Positions 41,947-51,152 of a stretch of DNA of 64,000 bases are shown piece after piece (within the stretch, counting starts at the first letter, position 1; each line of letters begins with the position of its first letter). This DNA comes from RYN-230 sp963768945 (lineage in GTDB: Bacteria; Actinomycetota; Actinomycetes; Streptosporangiales; Streptosporangiaceae). A model generated the notes under the pieces. The model was not told the DNA's origin and ran no database searches. It saw nothing but the letters and a program-made list of their open reading frames with translations. The stretch spans positions 930,001-994,000 of the forward strand of contig CAVYJW010000003.1 of assembly GCA_963768945.1 (NCBI GenBank), read 5' to 3'. The translations under genes and the position numbers were made by a program.

Positions 41947-43278
41947 ATGTGGCGGCGCACGCACCGGCAGGCAGCCGGTGACGCACCGCGGGTGATCGTG
42001 GTGGGAGCAGGGTTCGCGGGGCTGGCTGCGGTGGAGGAGCTGGACCGGGCAGGAGCCCAGGTGCTGCTGATCGACCGCAACGTGTACAGCACGTTCCAGC
42101 CGCTGCTCTACCAGGTGGCCACGGGCGGACTGAATCCTGGTGACGTGTCCTACCCGGCCCGGGCGTTCACCCGTCGGCATGGCGCGCGGTTCCGGCTGGG
42201 CGAGGTCACCGGGGTGGACCCGGACCGCCGGGCGGTCACGCTCGCGGACGGCGGCCATTTCGACTACGACTACCTGATCCTCTCCACCGGGGTGTCCGCG
42301 GCCTACTACGGGGTCAGCGGGGCCGCCGAGCACAGCCTCGGTCTGTACACCCGCCGCGACGCGGTGGAGCTGCGCGACCACATCATGGCCCGGCTGGAAC
42401 GGCTGGACATTGCCGGTCCTGGAAAGAGCGTGAACTTCACCGTGGTGGGCGGCGGCGCGACCGGGGTCGAGCTGGCCGGCGCCCTGGCCGAACTGCGCGC
42501 CACGGCGCTGGACGCCGCGTTCCCCGAGGTGGACCTGGCGTCGGTGCACATCCGCCTGGTCGAGCAGGCGGGCGCCCTGCTGCTGCCCTTCGAACCGGAC
42601 CTGCGCGAGTACGCGCGCCGTCAGCTGGAAGATCGCGGCGTGGAGGTCCGGATGAACAGCGCCATCCGGGAAGTGCGCAGCGACCGGGTCGTCCTGGCCG
42701 ACGGGGAGGATCTGCCCAGCGATGTCACCGTGTGGGCCGCTGGGGTGTCAGCTCCGTCCGAGGTGGGCGGCTGGCAACTGCCGCAGGGCCGTGGCGGGCG
42801 CATCCTGACCGGCCTGGACCTGCGGGTGCTCGGCCAGGACCGCATCTTTGCCCTGGGTGACGTCGCGGTGATCGAGGATCAGCCGCTGCCGCAGCTGGCG
42901 CAGCCCGCGCTGCAGGCCGGACGGCACGCGGGCCGGCAGATCCGGCGGCTCACCGCGGGCCAGCCTGCCCTGCCGTTCGAGTACCGCGACAAGGGCATCA
43001 TGGCCACCATCGGGCGCCGGTCGGCGGTAGTGGAACTGCCGCACCGGGTGAAGATCCGGGGGACGCTCGCCTGGCTGGCGTGGCTGGCCCTGCACCTGCT
43101 CACGCTTCTGGGCAATCGCAACCGCCTCTCTGCCATGCTCAACTTGTCGTGGCGCTACCTGACCTGGGGCCACGGCGGCGGTGTGATCATCGGCGACGAC
43201 CCAGCCCCGTTCCTGGTGGACGGGGCGCCTCCAGTGGGTAGTGATCACGCTCGCGAGATAGGCCCTTCCGCGGCCTAG
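41947..43278 (+). CDS. ndh: Type II NADH dehydrogenase (NDH-2)
   Basis: The 443-residue single-subunit flavoprotein has the FAD motif VIVVGAGFAGLAAVEEL, the quinone-site helix motif FQPLLYQVATGGL, the NADH motif VVGGGATGVELAGALAEL and the second FAD motif RIFALGDVA. A C-terminal amphipathic region (WLAWLALHLLTLLGNRNRLSAMLNLSWRYLTW) anchors it to the membrane. It passes electrons from NADH to the quinone without pumping protons. GAGGTG stands 6 nt before ATG 41947, preferred over GTG 41914. Confidence 0.92.
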   Translation: MWRRTHRQAAGDAPRVIVVGAGFAGLAAVEELDRAGAQVLLIDRNVYSTFQPLLYQVATGGLNPGDVSYPARAFTRRHGARFRLGEVTGVDPDRRAVTLADGGHFDYDYLILSTGVSAAYYGVSGAAEHSLGLYTRRDAVELRDHIMARLERLDIAGPGKSVNFTVVGGGATGVELAGALAELRATALDAAFPEVDLASVHIRLVEQAGALLLPFEPDLREYARRQLEDRGVEVRMNSAIREVRSDRVVLADGEDLPSDVTVWAAGVSAPSEVGGWQLPQGRGGRILTGLDLRVLGQDRIFALGDVAVIEDQPLPQLAQPALQAGRHAGRQIRRLTAGQPALPFEYRDKGIMATIGRRSAVVELPHRVKIRGTLAWLAWLALHLLTLLGNRNRLSAMLNLSWRYLTWGHGGGVIIGDDPAPFLVDGAPPVGSDHAREIGPSAA

Positions 43279-43304
43279 CCATCCCGGGCTGCTTACTATG
43301 AAGC

Positions 43305-43883
43305 ATGCCCCCAGCGACCGAGCGATCAGTGGGTCACGTAGGGATCCCTGCCGAAGAGGTGCTGTCGCCGCGGCTGGTGTTGCGCCGGCTGCACCCGGAT
43401 CACGCCGAGGGCATCGCGCTGGCCGTTGGCGCCAGCCTGGACCACTTGAAGCCCTGGATGGCCTGGGCCACCCGGGAAGCCGCCCAGCCGCAGACCCAGC
43501 TCATCCGCATAGCCGAGGCTGACGAGCTGTGGGAGACCGGTTCCGACTTCATCTACTCCATCCTGCTGCCGCCCGGGCGGACCGTCATCGGGGAGATCGG
43601 CATGCACTGCCGGGTGGGAGAGGGCGGGATCGAGATCGGCTATTGGGTCGACGCCCGGTACGCCGGCCGCGGCCTGGGCACGGAAGCGGCGCGGATGCTG
43701 ACCGAGGTCTCTCTCGCCCTGCCCGGCGTGACCAGGGCCGAGATCCACTGTGACGAGGCGAACCAGGCCAGCGCGGCCATCCCCCACAAACTCGGCTACC
43801 GCCTTGACCGGATCGACCCGCACCAGCCGGAGGCGCCAGGGGAGCGGGGCCGCCGGATGGTCTGGGTGATGGAAGCTCGGTGA
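43305..43883 (+). CDS. GNAT (RimJ/RimL-like) N-acetyltransferase
   Basis: The 192-residue protein has the GNAT core: LSPRLVLRRLHPDHAEGI at the start, the acetyl-CoA loop EIGYWVDARYAGRGLGTEAARMLTEV and NQASAAIPHKLGYR near the end, as in ribosomal-protein alanine acetyltransferase relatives. The acceptor is unknown. Its end overlaps the GTG of the downstream methyltransferase, so both are probably cotranscribed. Confidence 0.88.
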   Translation: MPPATERSVGHVGIPAEEVLSPRLVLRRLHPDHAEGIALAVGASLDHLKPWMAWATREAAQPQTQLIRIAEADELWETGSDFIYSILLPPGRTVIGEIGMHCRVGEGGIEIGYWVDARYAGRGLGTEAARMLTEVSLALPGVTRAEIHCDEANQASAAIPHKLGYRLDRIDPHQPEAPGERGRRMVWVMEAR

Positions 43884-44572
43884 GCGCGGGTGACGGAAGC
43901 CCGGTGAGCGCGGGGCGGGATTGGGTCGCCTGGCATGACTCCTACGACGACCCGCAGTCGCCGCTCGCCCAGCGGCTCATCGCGGTGCAAGGCCGGATCG
44001 CGGAGGCGCTCGATCAGGCTCCGCCGGGGCCGTTGCGGGCGGTCAGCATCTGCGCGGGCCAGGGCCGGGACCTGATCGGTGTGCTTGGCAAGCACCCGCG
44101 CGCGGGTGACGTGGCCGCGCGGCTGGTGGAGCTGGATCCCCACAATGCGGACACCGCCCGCCAGCTCGCCACGGACGCCGGGCTGCCCCAGGTCGAGGTG
44201 GTCACCGGGGACGCGGCGCAGGCTAGCGTGTACGCCGGGCTGGTTCCCGCCGACCTGGTGCTGGCCTGTGGCGTGTTCGGCAACATCACGGACGAGGACA
44301 TCGCCCGGACCATCCGGTGCTGTGCCGGGCTGTGCGCCACGGGCGGCACGGCGGTGTGGACCCGCGGGCGCGGTGAACCGGACCTGATCCCGCAAATCTG
44401 CGACTGGTTCGCGGCGGAAGGCTTCGAACTGGTCGGCCTATCAGAGCCGGGGACCCGCTGGGGGGTCGGCGCCCACCGATTCGCGGGGACACCCAGGCCG
44501 CTGCCCGCCAGCGAGCGGATGTTCAGCTTCGTCGGGCATGACGTGCTGAACCGGGACCGCGGTAGGTACTAG
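43880..44572 (+). CDS. SAM-dependent methyltransferase-like protein
   Basis: The 230-residue protein starts with GTG overlapping the acetyltransferase. A Rossmann start (LRAVSICAGQGRDLIGVLGKH) replaces the usual DxGxGxG by SICAGQGRD, seen in a group of actinobacterial methyltransferase-like proteins. LVLACGVFGNITDEDIARTI follows. The substrate is unknown. Confidence 0.78.
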   Translation: MSAGDGSPVSAGRDWVAWHDSYDDPQSPLAQRLIAVQGRIAEALDQAPPGPLRAVSICAGQGRDLIGVLGKHPRAGDVAARLVELDPHNADTARQLATDAGLPQVEVVTGDAAQASVYAGLVPADLVLACGVFGNITDEDIARTIRCCAGLCATGGTAVWTRGRGEPDLIPQICDWFAAEGFELVGLSEPGTRWGVGAHRFAGTPRPLPASERMFSFVGHDVLNRDRGRY

Positions 44573-44617
44573 CGTGGCGCGAGCGGGATAGCACCGACTG
44601 GGTAAGCCGTGGACCGG

Positions 44618-45031
44618 CTAGTGCGCGAAGATCGGGGCTGGGTTCCGCACTATCGTGAGCCGACACTGCCGGGCTTTGACGATGAGTTCGCTGGCCGGAG
44701 CCCGGACCGTGGCCGCACACCGTTGCACGGCCGGACCGTTGCTCCCAAAGAGCAGGGCGCAGGCCACCGCGGCAAGCGCCGCAGGAAAGAACAGGATCGC
44801 CTTCACCCGGTCGGACGGGCGGGGGATGCGGCGGCGGACCGGCTCCGTACGCCGCGCGATCCAGCCGCCGAGCCGGGTCAGCCTGGCCTGCACTTCTTCG
44901 ATCCGGGGTATTTCCTCGTCCCAGGTGAGCCTGGTGAAGATGGAGAACAGCGCGGCTAGGCGGGGATCTGAATCCCTCAGCATCCGGTCGATCCGGTCCA
45001 GCATCCTCTGCTGACTCGCCGGCAGGCTCAC
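44618..45031 (-). CDS. DUF3040 membrane protein
   Basis: The 137-residue protein has the DUF3040 start (VSLPASQQRMLDRIDRMLRDSDPRLAALFSIFTRL) and one clear membrane helix (AILFFPAALAAVACALLFGS); the second helix seen in most family members is replaced by a tail with two cysteines. The GTG at 45031 is the family-typical start with GGGAG 8 nt upstream. No function is known for the family. It is convergent with the methyltransferase. Confidence 0.8.
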   Translation of the reverse strand: MSLPASQQRMLDRIDRMLRDSDPRLAALFSIFTRLTWDEEIPRIEEVQARLTRLGGWIARRTEPVRRRIPRPSDRVKAILFFPAALAAVACALLFGSNGPAVQRCAATVRAPASELIVKARQCRLTIVRNPAPIFAH

Positions 45032-45251
45032 GGCTGATCTCCCATCTGGGGCTTTCCCAGGTCCGCTTCCAGAGCCAAGCACTCCCAACCGGCCCGCGGC
45101 CGGGGGCGTGGCTTTCGTGCCCAGGCTACCGGCCGCCGTCGGCCGTCCGCCGGGCACCCGCCTGGTCCGTAATCACAGCGTCAGATACTGGCTGCCCTCT
45201 GTATCCGGTGATGCGAGAGTTGCCGCTGATGCCTCATCTGGTATCGCTAGT

Positions 45252-47795
45252 TCAGGCGACGTGTGGTTCCGGCTCGACCGTCCAGGACAACCCGGACGGC
45301 GCGGTCCAGATCAAGGTGCCCGGCCGGGGTTGCTGCAGACGCCAGTCGGTTGAACCCTTCATCCGGTGATCGTGGCGGCATCCACCGGAAATGTTGCAGG
45401 GGCAAGTGAGACCGCCCTGATCGTAGGGGACCGTGTGATCAAGGTCGCACCGGGACGCTGGTCGGCGGCAGATCGGGAACCCGCAGTCCTGATCGCGGAC
45501 CTCGATGAGGTCCCGCATCCGGTCGGGGATCCGGTATCCGGGGGCAGCGTTGGCGTGTGCGCAGGGGGCAACGTGATCGCCCTCCACGTGGTCCTCGTCC
45601 AGATGACCAACCTCGCCGGCCGCCGCTGCGGCGGCCATCAGGATGGCCCGCAGGGCGGCAACCAGCCCCGGAGACATGCCTGATCCTGCGCTCGCGTTCA
45701 GTCCAGCCAAGGCTGCAGGCGGTGGCTCGCCCAGGAGCATGACCGGCACGGTCACCGTGATCCGCCCGAGCACCCCAGGTCCCGGCACGCCAGACTCGAC
45801 GGCAGGTCCGGGTGGATGAGCATCTGCGCCCGGTGGACGAGTACCTGACCCCGGCGGATGACCTGATTTCCGGTGGGGCCGGCCTTTCCAGCGGACCCGG
45901 GTCACCGCCATCACCTGACCGTTGGCGTCGGTCACGACGACCCGCCACACACAGGTTGGATCGGCCGCCGCGACCCGGGCTAGTTCCCGTGCCACTGCCG
46001 CCGTGATCGGACCCATCCGTGTGAGCTGGCCCGGCTCGTCCCACCAGCCGGCCAGCGTCCGCCAGGATACGTTGAGCTCGGGGCGCCGGATCTTCGTCGT
46101 CCCGGTGCCTGCGCCCGGACATGGAACCTCGTCCGGAATCGGGATCGGTGGCCAGGACCACCATGGCGGCTCATCCGGCGGGCCAGGGGGCTGGCTTGTG
46201 CCGGCCTCGTCATTCCAGGGCGGCGGACATTCGTCGTGAGAGTTGACGCCACCACGAGTGCTGTCGCTGGTCCCGGTCTCAGAACCAGACCCGCTCCCGG
46301 GCGAGGTCCCGCTCCCGGGCGAGGTCCCAGACCCGCTCCCGGTCCCGGACGAGGTCCCGGTCCCGGAGCTGCGGCCGGTCTTTCGCTGCGGTCCGCTCCC
46401 CGGATCCTCACCGTGGTCGCCTCCGGGTGCGTTGTTGCTCCCGTCTCCGGGTCGCGCACCACTGCCGTCCGGGGACGCGCCGGGCGGGTCCGAGTTCCCA
46501 GGGGCCGGCTGGTCGGGTGGCTGCGAGGAAGTGCCCAGCAGCAGGCCGATGAACACCTGCGCGCGCAGCAGGTCGATGCCGCCGCCAGCTCCGTTAAGCT
46601 TCATCGCCTCGGCCAGGCCACTGATGCGGGCCCACGCGGCGGAAGCCTGCGCAGCCGGGAGGAAATGCCCGGATAGGGCGGCGGTCCCGCTATCCTCGCC
46701 GCTGAGTTCTACGCGGGCGTTCTTTTCCGCCTCCGCACGCCGCCGCTCTGCAGCAGCAGGGTCCACGGAAATGACGGCGCGCTGCAAGGACGCGCGAAGC
46801 TGGCCGGTAGTCTGCTGCCCCGCCCGCACGAGAACCTTCCGCTCCACCGCCTGGGCTAGGTCGTCATCGAGCGGAGTGGTCCACATGTCGATGAGCTTGG
46901 CCCGCCCCAGGTCGATCGTTCCCTCGCTCAGCGCGGACCACGTCGCGGGCAGCCTGCAGGACATGCTGGCTGCCAGGTTCATCCACCACTGAGCGGCGCA
47001 GTGAGTCAGGGTGAGCGCGAGCGCGACCTCGTTAGGTGCGAACTCCGCGGAAAGCTCCCGGGCCGGGTCACGCTCAAGCTCGGGATCATCCATGACACCC
47101 CGGCGGCGTCCGAGCTCGGCGACCGCGGCCAGTTCCTGCGCCTGGGCCCAGGAGGTGAGCTTGCGCCAACCGGTGATGCTGTTGACCAAGGCCGCCTCGT
47201 CCATCTGGCCTGGCCGGGCCTGACCCAGGCAGGCGGCCAGAGCCGGACCGGGCAGCATGCGAACGTGGCCCGCTACCTCCGAAGCAGGCATTGGCGGGCA
47301 TACGCCCGCCTCCGTGGCCCGCAACTCGTCCTCGGCCAGCGGGTCCTCGTTAGCCGCGTCCTCGACTAGCGGATCCCGGGCTGGCAGGCCGCCGGAGGCT
47401 GCCGGATCTTTGGGGCGCGCCCCGGCGGCGGCCGGATCCTGGGACGGTCGCCCGTCTGGCGGCTGGGAGGCGTTGGGGCTCCGTGAATCCAAATCCCCGG
47501 CTGGCTGGTCCACGGTCGGGCGGGACTTGGCTAAGCGGTCGGGAGCGCCTTTGGCAGGCCGCTCAGGCTCACCCCACGCCGGCAGATCCTGGCCCGCACG
47601 CGTGCGCCTTAGGCGCTCACCAGCGGCCAGGACCTCCTCTATCGCGATGTCCCCGGTCCAGCACATGCCCATTCCGGGGTCGGCCAGCGTGGCCGCGCGG
47701 TCGGAGCCGAAGTCCGGCGGGTCAGACACAGGTTCTTTTCCTGCGGGTCCAGCTGGCGTGGGACTCACCTCCCGGTACGGGTGACGGCGAATCAT
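45252..47795 (-). CDS. DUF222/HNH endonuclease domain protein (REP13E12 family)
   Basis: The 847-residue protein has a long disordered N-terminus, a DUF222 domain (about 190-420; SWAQAQELAAVAELGRRRG, LPATWSALSEGTIDLGRAKLID), a Gly/Ser/Thr/Pro-rich linker with GTSPGSG repeats, and a C-terminal HNH nuclease motif (CRRPASRCDLDHTVPYDQGGLTCPCNI, then CRHDHRMK). Such genes are numerous and repeat-like in actinobacterial genomes and are suspected mobile elements; function is unproven. The ATG at 47795 has no ribosome-binding site, and GTG 47729 (VSDPPDFG) after AGGA is an alternative. A decayed copy of its 5' third lies at 49654-49844. Confidence 0.85.
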   Translation of the reverse strand: MIRRHPYREVSPTPAGPAGKEPVSDPPDFGSDRAATLADPGMGMCWTGDIAIEEVLAAGERLRRTRAGQDLPAWGEPERPAKGAPDRLAKSRPTVDQPAGDLDSRSPNASQPPDGRPSQDPAAAGARPKDPAASGGLPARDPLVEDAANEDPLAEDELRATEAGVCPPMPASEVAGHVRMLPGPALAACLGQARPGQMDEAALVNSITGWRKLTSWAQAQELAAVAELGRRRGVMDDPELERDPARELSAEFAPNEVALALTLTHCAAQWWMNLAASMSCRLPATWSALSEGTIDLGRAKLIDMWTTPLDDDLAQAVERKVLVRAGQQTTGQLRASLQRAVISVDPAAAERRRAEAEKNARVELSGEDSGTAALSGHFLPAAQASAAWARISGLAEAMKLNGAGGGIDLLRAQVFIGLLLGTSSQPPDQPAPGNSDPPGASPDGSGARPGDGSNNAPGGDHGEDPGSGPQRKTGRSSGTGTSSGTGSGSGTSPGSGTSPGSGSGSETGTSDSTRGGVNSHDECPPPWNDEAGTSQPPGPPDEPPWWSWPPIPIPDEVPCPGAGTGTTKIRRPELNVSWRTLAGWWDEPGQLTRMGPITAAVARELARVAAADPTCVWRVVVTDANGQVMAVTRVRWKGRPHRKSGHPPGSGTRPPGADAHPPGPAVESGVPGPGVLGRITVTVPVMLLGEPPPAALAGLNASAGSGMSPGLVAALRAILMAAAAAAGEVGHLDEDHVEGDHVAPCAHANAAPGYRIPDRMRDLIEVRDQDCGFPICRRPASRCDLDHTVPYDQGGLTCPCNISGGCRHDHRMKGSTDWRLQQPRPGTLIWTAPSGLSWTVEPEPHVA

Positions 47796-47899
47796 GAAGG
47801 CTTAGGGTGCTCAGCTATGGGAACATAGTATCGAATATTATGGCAATCTGAGTATGAATCACATATATATTCGATAACGCTCTGTGGCATGTGATGATG

Positions 47900-47921
47900 A
47901 GCTCCCGGGACGCCGGGAGCT
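47900..47921. terminator. Perfect 9-bp hairpin
   Basis: AGCTCCCGG (47900-47908) pairs with CCGGGAGCT (47913-47921) around GACG. It lies between the AT-rich patch and the terminator of the propeller gene. It may be a second terminator or an element end. Confidence 0.45.
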
Positions 47922-47998
47922 GAGGTGGCATGCCGCGAGGCGGTGTACGCCCCATGCGCTAGAGGCAGTTGAGTGCACCGGACGCCCCACGTAAAGCG

Positions 47999-48032
47999 CC
48001 CTCCGCACCAAAGGAAATTCCGGTGCGGAGGG
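47999..48032 (-). terminator. Terminator hairpin of the secreted propeller gene
   Basis: CCCTCCGCACC (47999-48009) pairs with GGTGCGGAGGG (48022-48032); the loop carries an inner GGAA/TTCC stem. It lies 99 bp past the stop of the minus-strand gene ending at 48131. Confidence 0.65.
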
Positions 48033-48130
48033 TGCTCAGGTGCCTGGTGCTGAGGCCCAGCCATGCCGGGATTCGGCGGCACTGTAGTCCAGCGGCCGCC
48101 CAGACAAAGCAGGCGCTCAGCGAACCTCGC

Positions 48131-49354
48131 CTACCTGCTAGCGGGTGCGAACAGCATGCCCTGCGGGGCCAGTGCCGCCCCGTGGACCGGCACCCGGGTG
48201 ATGTGCCCGGTCCACGGGTTCAGCACGCCGAGGTAGTTCGCCGGATAGCCGGGCGCCGGGCATGTGGCCGGGGCGCCGTTGGCGTCGCACGGGGTGACCG
48301 CCACGAACACCGAGCCGGGACTGAAGTGCCCGCTGATCTCGTCCACGGTACCCGCGCCGTTGTTGGTCGTGTACAGATGTCCAGCCTGGCTGGTGGCCCA
48401 CGCGGTGTCATCGACGGACTGGCTCAGCCGCAACACGGACAGGGCCGGCCGCCGCACAACGACGTGGCGGAGGAAGATCTGCTCCTTGTCGCCCTGGCTG
48501 GTCAGCATGAAGTCGCCGGCGAACCGGACAGCGCTCGCCGGGACCACCTCATTGGAGTCCGGGTCGGTGAGCGCCAGACGGACCTGGCCGCCAGCTCCAG
48601 CATTGGCCGCGGTCGCGCGCGCCTCGTCGTAGAACACCGGCCGGATCTGTGCGATCAGGCGGCGCGGGTGGAAGGTGACCTGGTAAGCGGCCGGGTAGGA
48701 GGGCTGGGGTGCGGCCGTTCCGGTGGTACCCGGCGCGGACGCGCTGATCAGCACCATCCCGTGGAACACCGAGATGGCGTCGGTGCCGCCCTTGCTGGGC
48801 AGCGGCGTGCTGTACGCGTAGTGGCGCACCTGGTCCGCGGAGGGCGCCCACGGGTCGATGGTGTAGACGCTGGAGTGCGCGTCCTCGTTCACGGTGGCGA
48901 TGACCTGGTGGCTGACCAGGTCGGCGGTCAGGCCGTCGCACTTGCCACGGACGTCCCACTGGCGGACTGGGCGGCCGCTGCGGGTGAACTCCACCACCGT
49001 GCTGTCCCGGTTGCCGTCCGTGGCCGCCTGCCCCTGGGGGCCGACCCCGTTCTGGAACGCGGTGAACAGGTATGGGCCGGCGGCGGTGATGTCGTCGGGC
49101 AGGGTGAGCGGGTCCGTGTGGCGCTTGGCCGAGCCGGCCTTGACGAAGGTGTGCCGCAGGCTGGCTCCGGACAGGATCACCCGCGCGGAAAACCCTGGGT
49201 GGCTCCCGGAGGCGGTGGCACTGGCCGTGCCCGCGCTGAGCGCAGTGGCGGCGATGGCCATGGCGCCCAGGCTGATCGCGCTCAGGGTGATGGTTTTCTT
49301 AGCGGCTCGTCGCGCCTTCGGTTTGCTCGCAGTACGGCGGGCGATGGGAAGCAT
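48131..49354 (-). CDS. Secreted beta-propeller-like protein
   Basis: The 407-residue protein starts at ATG 49354 with a basic n-region (ARRTASKPKARRAAKKT), a hydrophobic stretch and an Ala-rich cleavage site (SAGTASATASG). The mature part has repeated strand-turn motifs such as DDITAAGPYLFTAFQNGVGPQGQ and GYPANYLGVLNPWTGHI, as in SMP-30/NHL-like propellers; one C...C pair (TPCDANGAPATCPAPG) may form a disulfide. It is probably exported by Sec. No catalytic residues were recognised. It is followed by a clear terminator. Confidence 0.7.
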   Translation of the reverse strand: MLPIARRTASKPKARRAAKKTITLSAISLGAMAIAATALSAGTASATASGSHPGFSARVILSGASLRHTFVKAGSAKRHTDPLTLPDDITAAGPYLFTAFQNGVGPQGQAATDGNRDSTVVEFTRSGRPVRQWDVRGKCDGLTADLVSHQVIATVNEDAHSSVYTIDPWAPSADQVRHYAYSTPLPSKGGTDAISVFHGMVLISASAPGTTGTAAPQPSYPAAYQVTFHPRRLIAQIRPVFYDEARATAANAGAGGQVRLALTDPDSNEVVPASAVRFAGDFMLTSQGDKEQIFLRHVVVRRPALSVLRLSQSVDDTAWATSQAGHLYTTNNGAGTVDEISGHFSPGSVFVAVTPCDANGAPATCPAPGYPANYLGVLNPWTGHITRVPVHGAALAPQGMLFAPASR

Positions 49355-49535
49355 GCGGTCTCTTTCCGGTAACGGAGCTGGCCGGCGGAGACGGGGCAGC
49401 CTCCGCGGCGGCATCGTGCCCTGAGCAGCTATGCGCGGTGAATGGATCACCAGGCCTACCGGGCTGACGTGGCACGGCCGCGACCGCAAGCTTGCATTGG
49501 GGTGAACGCTGAGCAATGCCATCGCAAGGTCCGCC

Positions 49536-49640
49536 CCCCAAGCCCCTGAGCCCCAAGCCCCTGAGCCTCAAGCCCCTGAGCCCCAAGCCCCTGAGCCCCA
49601 AGCCCCTGAGCCCCAAGCCCCTGAGCCCCAAGCCCACGGC
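49536..49640. repeat. 15-bp tandem repeat next to the HNH-gene remnant
   Basis: Six full copies of CCCCAAGCCCCTGAG and a seventh partial one run from 49536, with a single variant (GCCTCAAG) in one copy. They lie 13 bp before the duplicated HNH-gene segment, within a 749-bp region without intact genes. Confidence 0.95.
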
Positions 49641-49653
49641 GTCCCTAGGCCCG

Positions 49654-49844
49654 CGCGGGCAGCCTGCGGGACATGCTGACCGCCAGGTTCATCCACATTC
49701 AGCGGCGCGGTGCGTCAAGGTCAGGACGAGCGCTACCTCATTAGGTGCGAACTCCGCGTAAAGCTCCAGGGCCGGGTCACCTCAAGCTCGGGATCATCCA
49801 TGACACCCCGGCGGTGTCCGAGCTCGGCGAACCGCGGCCAGTTC
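49654..49844 (-). pseudogene. Decayed duplicate of an internal segment of the DUF222-HNH gene
   Basis: This 191-bp stretch matches 46944-47135 of the DUF222-HNH gene almost base for base, in the same orientation. Shared runs include CAGCCTGC, AGGTTCATCCAC, TTAGGTGCGAACTCCGCG and CTCAAGCTCGGGATCATCCA. Several substitutions and small indels break the frame. The rest of the gene is absent. It is a dead fragment from local duplication or a lost second copy. The remaining part of 49355-50103 shows nothing else beyond the neighbouring tandem repeat. Confidence 0.85.
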
Positions 49845-50103
49845 GGCCCGTCGATGGGTTCGTCCTGGCAGTGCCATCGCGCGGTCAGTGACAGGGCGCC
49901 GGCCGGTCACAGCACGAGCAGGCCGAGCCGAGCAGTGGCAACCCCATGCCGCCCCGAAGGCCGCGCGCGACGGTGAGGCCCGACGTCGCCGATGGTTATC
50001 CACGGGAGCCGGGAGTTTACATTCCACCGGCCTGAGGGATGATTCCTGACGACCTCCCGGGCCTCGGAATAGCGGCGACTCAGATAGTGGGGGCTGGGTA
50101 TAA

Positions 50104-50907
50104 ATGTGCGACAAGAACCTCGTTAAGAGTCAGATCAGGAGGCTGTGGCGCCCGGTTTCCGGCGGGCTCGCACTGGCCATGGCAAGCAGCCTCCTGCTCG
50201 GCGCCTCAACGGTTAGTGCGGCTGATGCCCGCGCGAAACAGGCTAAAGGTATTTATGCCATAACGTTTTCTGCTAATAGCGCCCTCTACCGGCTGAACCT
50301 GAGGAGGCACAGAGCGACCCTGGAGGGCCGCACCGGGGTGCCGCTCACCGACGTGGCGGTGCGGGGCAGGGTCCTGTACGCGATCAGTTTTACCGACTTG
50401 TACTGGCTCAACACGAGGACGGGTGCCCGGCACAAGATTGGGCGCCTCGGCATCAGCAGCGCCAACGCCCTCGCGACTAGGCCGGAAACGAATACCCTCT
50501 ATGGCGCGGACCGCTCCGGCGACTTGTTCACCATCAATGCCCGGACCGGCCGGGCCGCTATCATTGGCAGATTCGGCCGGCGGCTCAGTTCCGCGGGAGA
50601 CCTTACCTTCGCGGACGGTCACCTGTATGCGACCGTGGACCGGCATGGCTCGAAGTGGTCATTTCTCGCCACGGTCAATATTCGGACGGGTGCCGCGAAC
50701 GTTATCGGGCCAACGGGCTACCGCGATGTCTACGGACTCGTCACCGAAAATGGCGCCATCTACGGTGCGACCTACAGCGGAAAGTTCCTCGCCATTTGCC
50801 GTATCACGGGACGGGGCAGGGTTATCTGGAACGAGGGCATCGCCGTCGGCGGGCTGGCGGTACCTTCATCATCGGGAACCTGGCAGGCCGCCCCGGCCAT
50901 CTGCTGA
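50104..50907 (+). CDS. Secreted beta-propeller-like protein
   Basis: The 267-residue protein has a signal peptide (basic start, then GGLALAMASSLLLGASTVSAADA) and a set of repeating blades (YAITFSANSALYRLNLRRHRA, LYAISFTDLYWLNTRTGAR, LYGADRSGDLFTINARTGR, LYATVDRHGSKWSFLATVNIRTG, IYGATYSGKFLAICRITG). This fits a small five- to six-bladed propeller. Codon use is less GC-rich than in the neighbours (for example GGTATTTATGCCATAACG), hinting at transfer. Only a loose GGGGGCTGGG stands before the ATG. Confidence 0.68.
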   Translation: MCDKNLVKSQIRRLWRPVSGGLALAMASSLLLGASTVSAADARAKQAKGIYAITFSANSALYRLNLRRHRATLEGRTGVPLTDVAVRGRVLYAISFTDLYWLNTRTGARHKIGRLGISSANALATRPETNTLYGADRSGDLFTINARTGRAAIIGRFGRRLSSAGDLTFADGHLYATVDRHGSKWSFLATVNIRTGAANVIGPTGYRDVYGLVTENGAIYGATYSGKFLAICRITGRGRVIWNEGIAVGGLAVPSSSGTWQAAPAIC

Positions 50908-50938
50908 GCCGGGCTGCATAGCCCACCCGTGCTGGCCC

Positions 50939-51049
50939 GGATGCCCAACCCGGACGCCCCGGCCCGGATGCCCCATCCGGGATGCCCCATCCGGGATGCC
51001 CCAGCCAGGATGCCCCATCCGGGATGCCCCAGCCTGGACGCCCCAGCCC
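50939..51049. repeat. 14-bp tandem repeat upstream of the formate dehydrogenase operon
   Basis: Eight units of 13-14 bp, consensus GGATGCCCCATCCG, start at 50939, 50952, 50966, 50980, 50994, 51008, 51022 and 51036. The period is not a multiple of three and the region is non-coding. The first unit begins 31 bp after the propeller gene stop, and the last ends 103 bp before the FdhA ATG. Confidence 0.92.
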
Positions 51050-51152
51050 GGGCCGGGTAGCGATCACTGTCCCCACCCCGCCTGGAGCGTTTGGCAGGGC
51101 AGTGATTAAGTGGTATCAGGCAAGCCCGGCCGCTGCGCGAGAGGATATGAGC

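Larger units (their letters stand above)
47796..48130. other. Intergenic region with an AT-rich patch and two hairpins
   Basis: The stretch 47803-47885 is markedly AT-rich for this genome (for example GAATATTATGG and ACATATATATTCGATAA), typical of a horizontally acquired promoter region for the HNH gene. Two hairpins (47900-47921 and 47999-48032) follow. No gene was found. Confidence 0.6.

Noticed and set aside
49536..49640. CRISPR array
   Set aside because: The units are contiguous 15-mers without spacers and no cas genes exist nearby; the same applies to the 14-bp array at 50939-51049.
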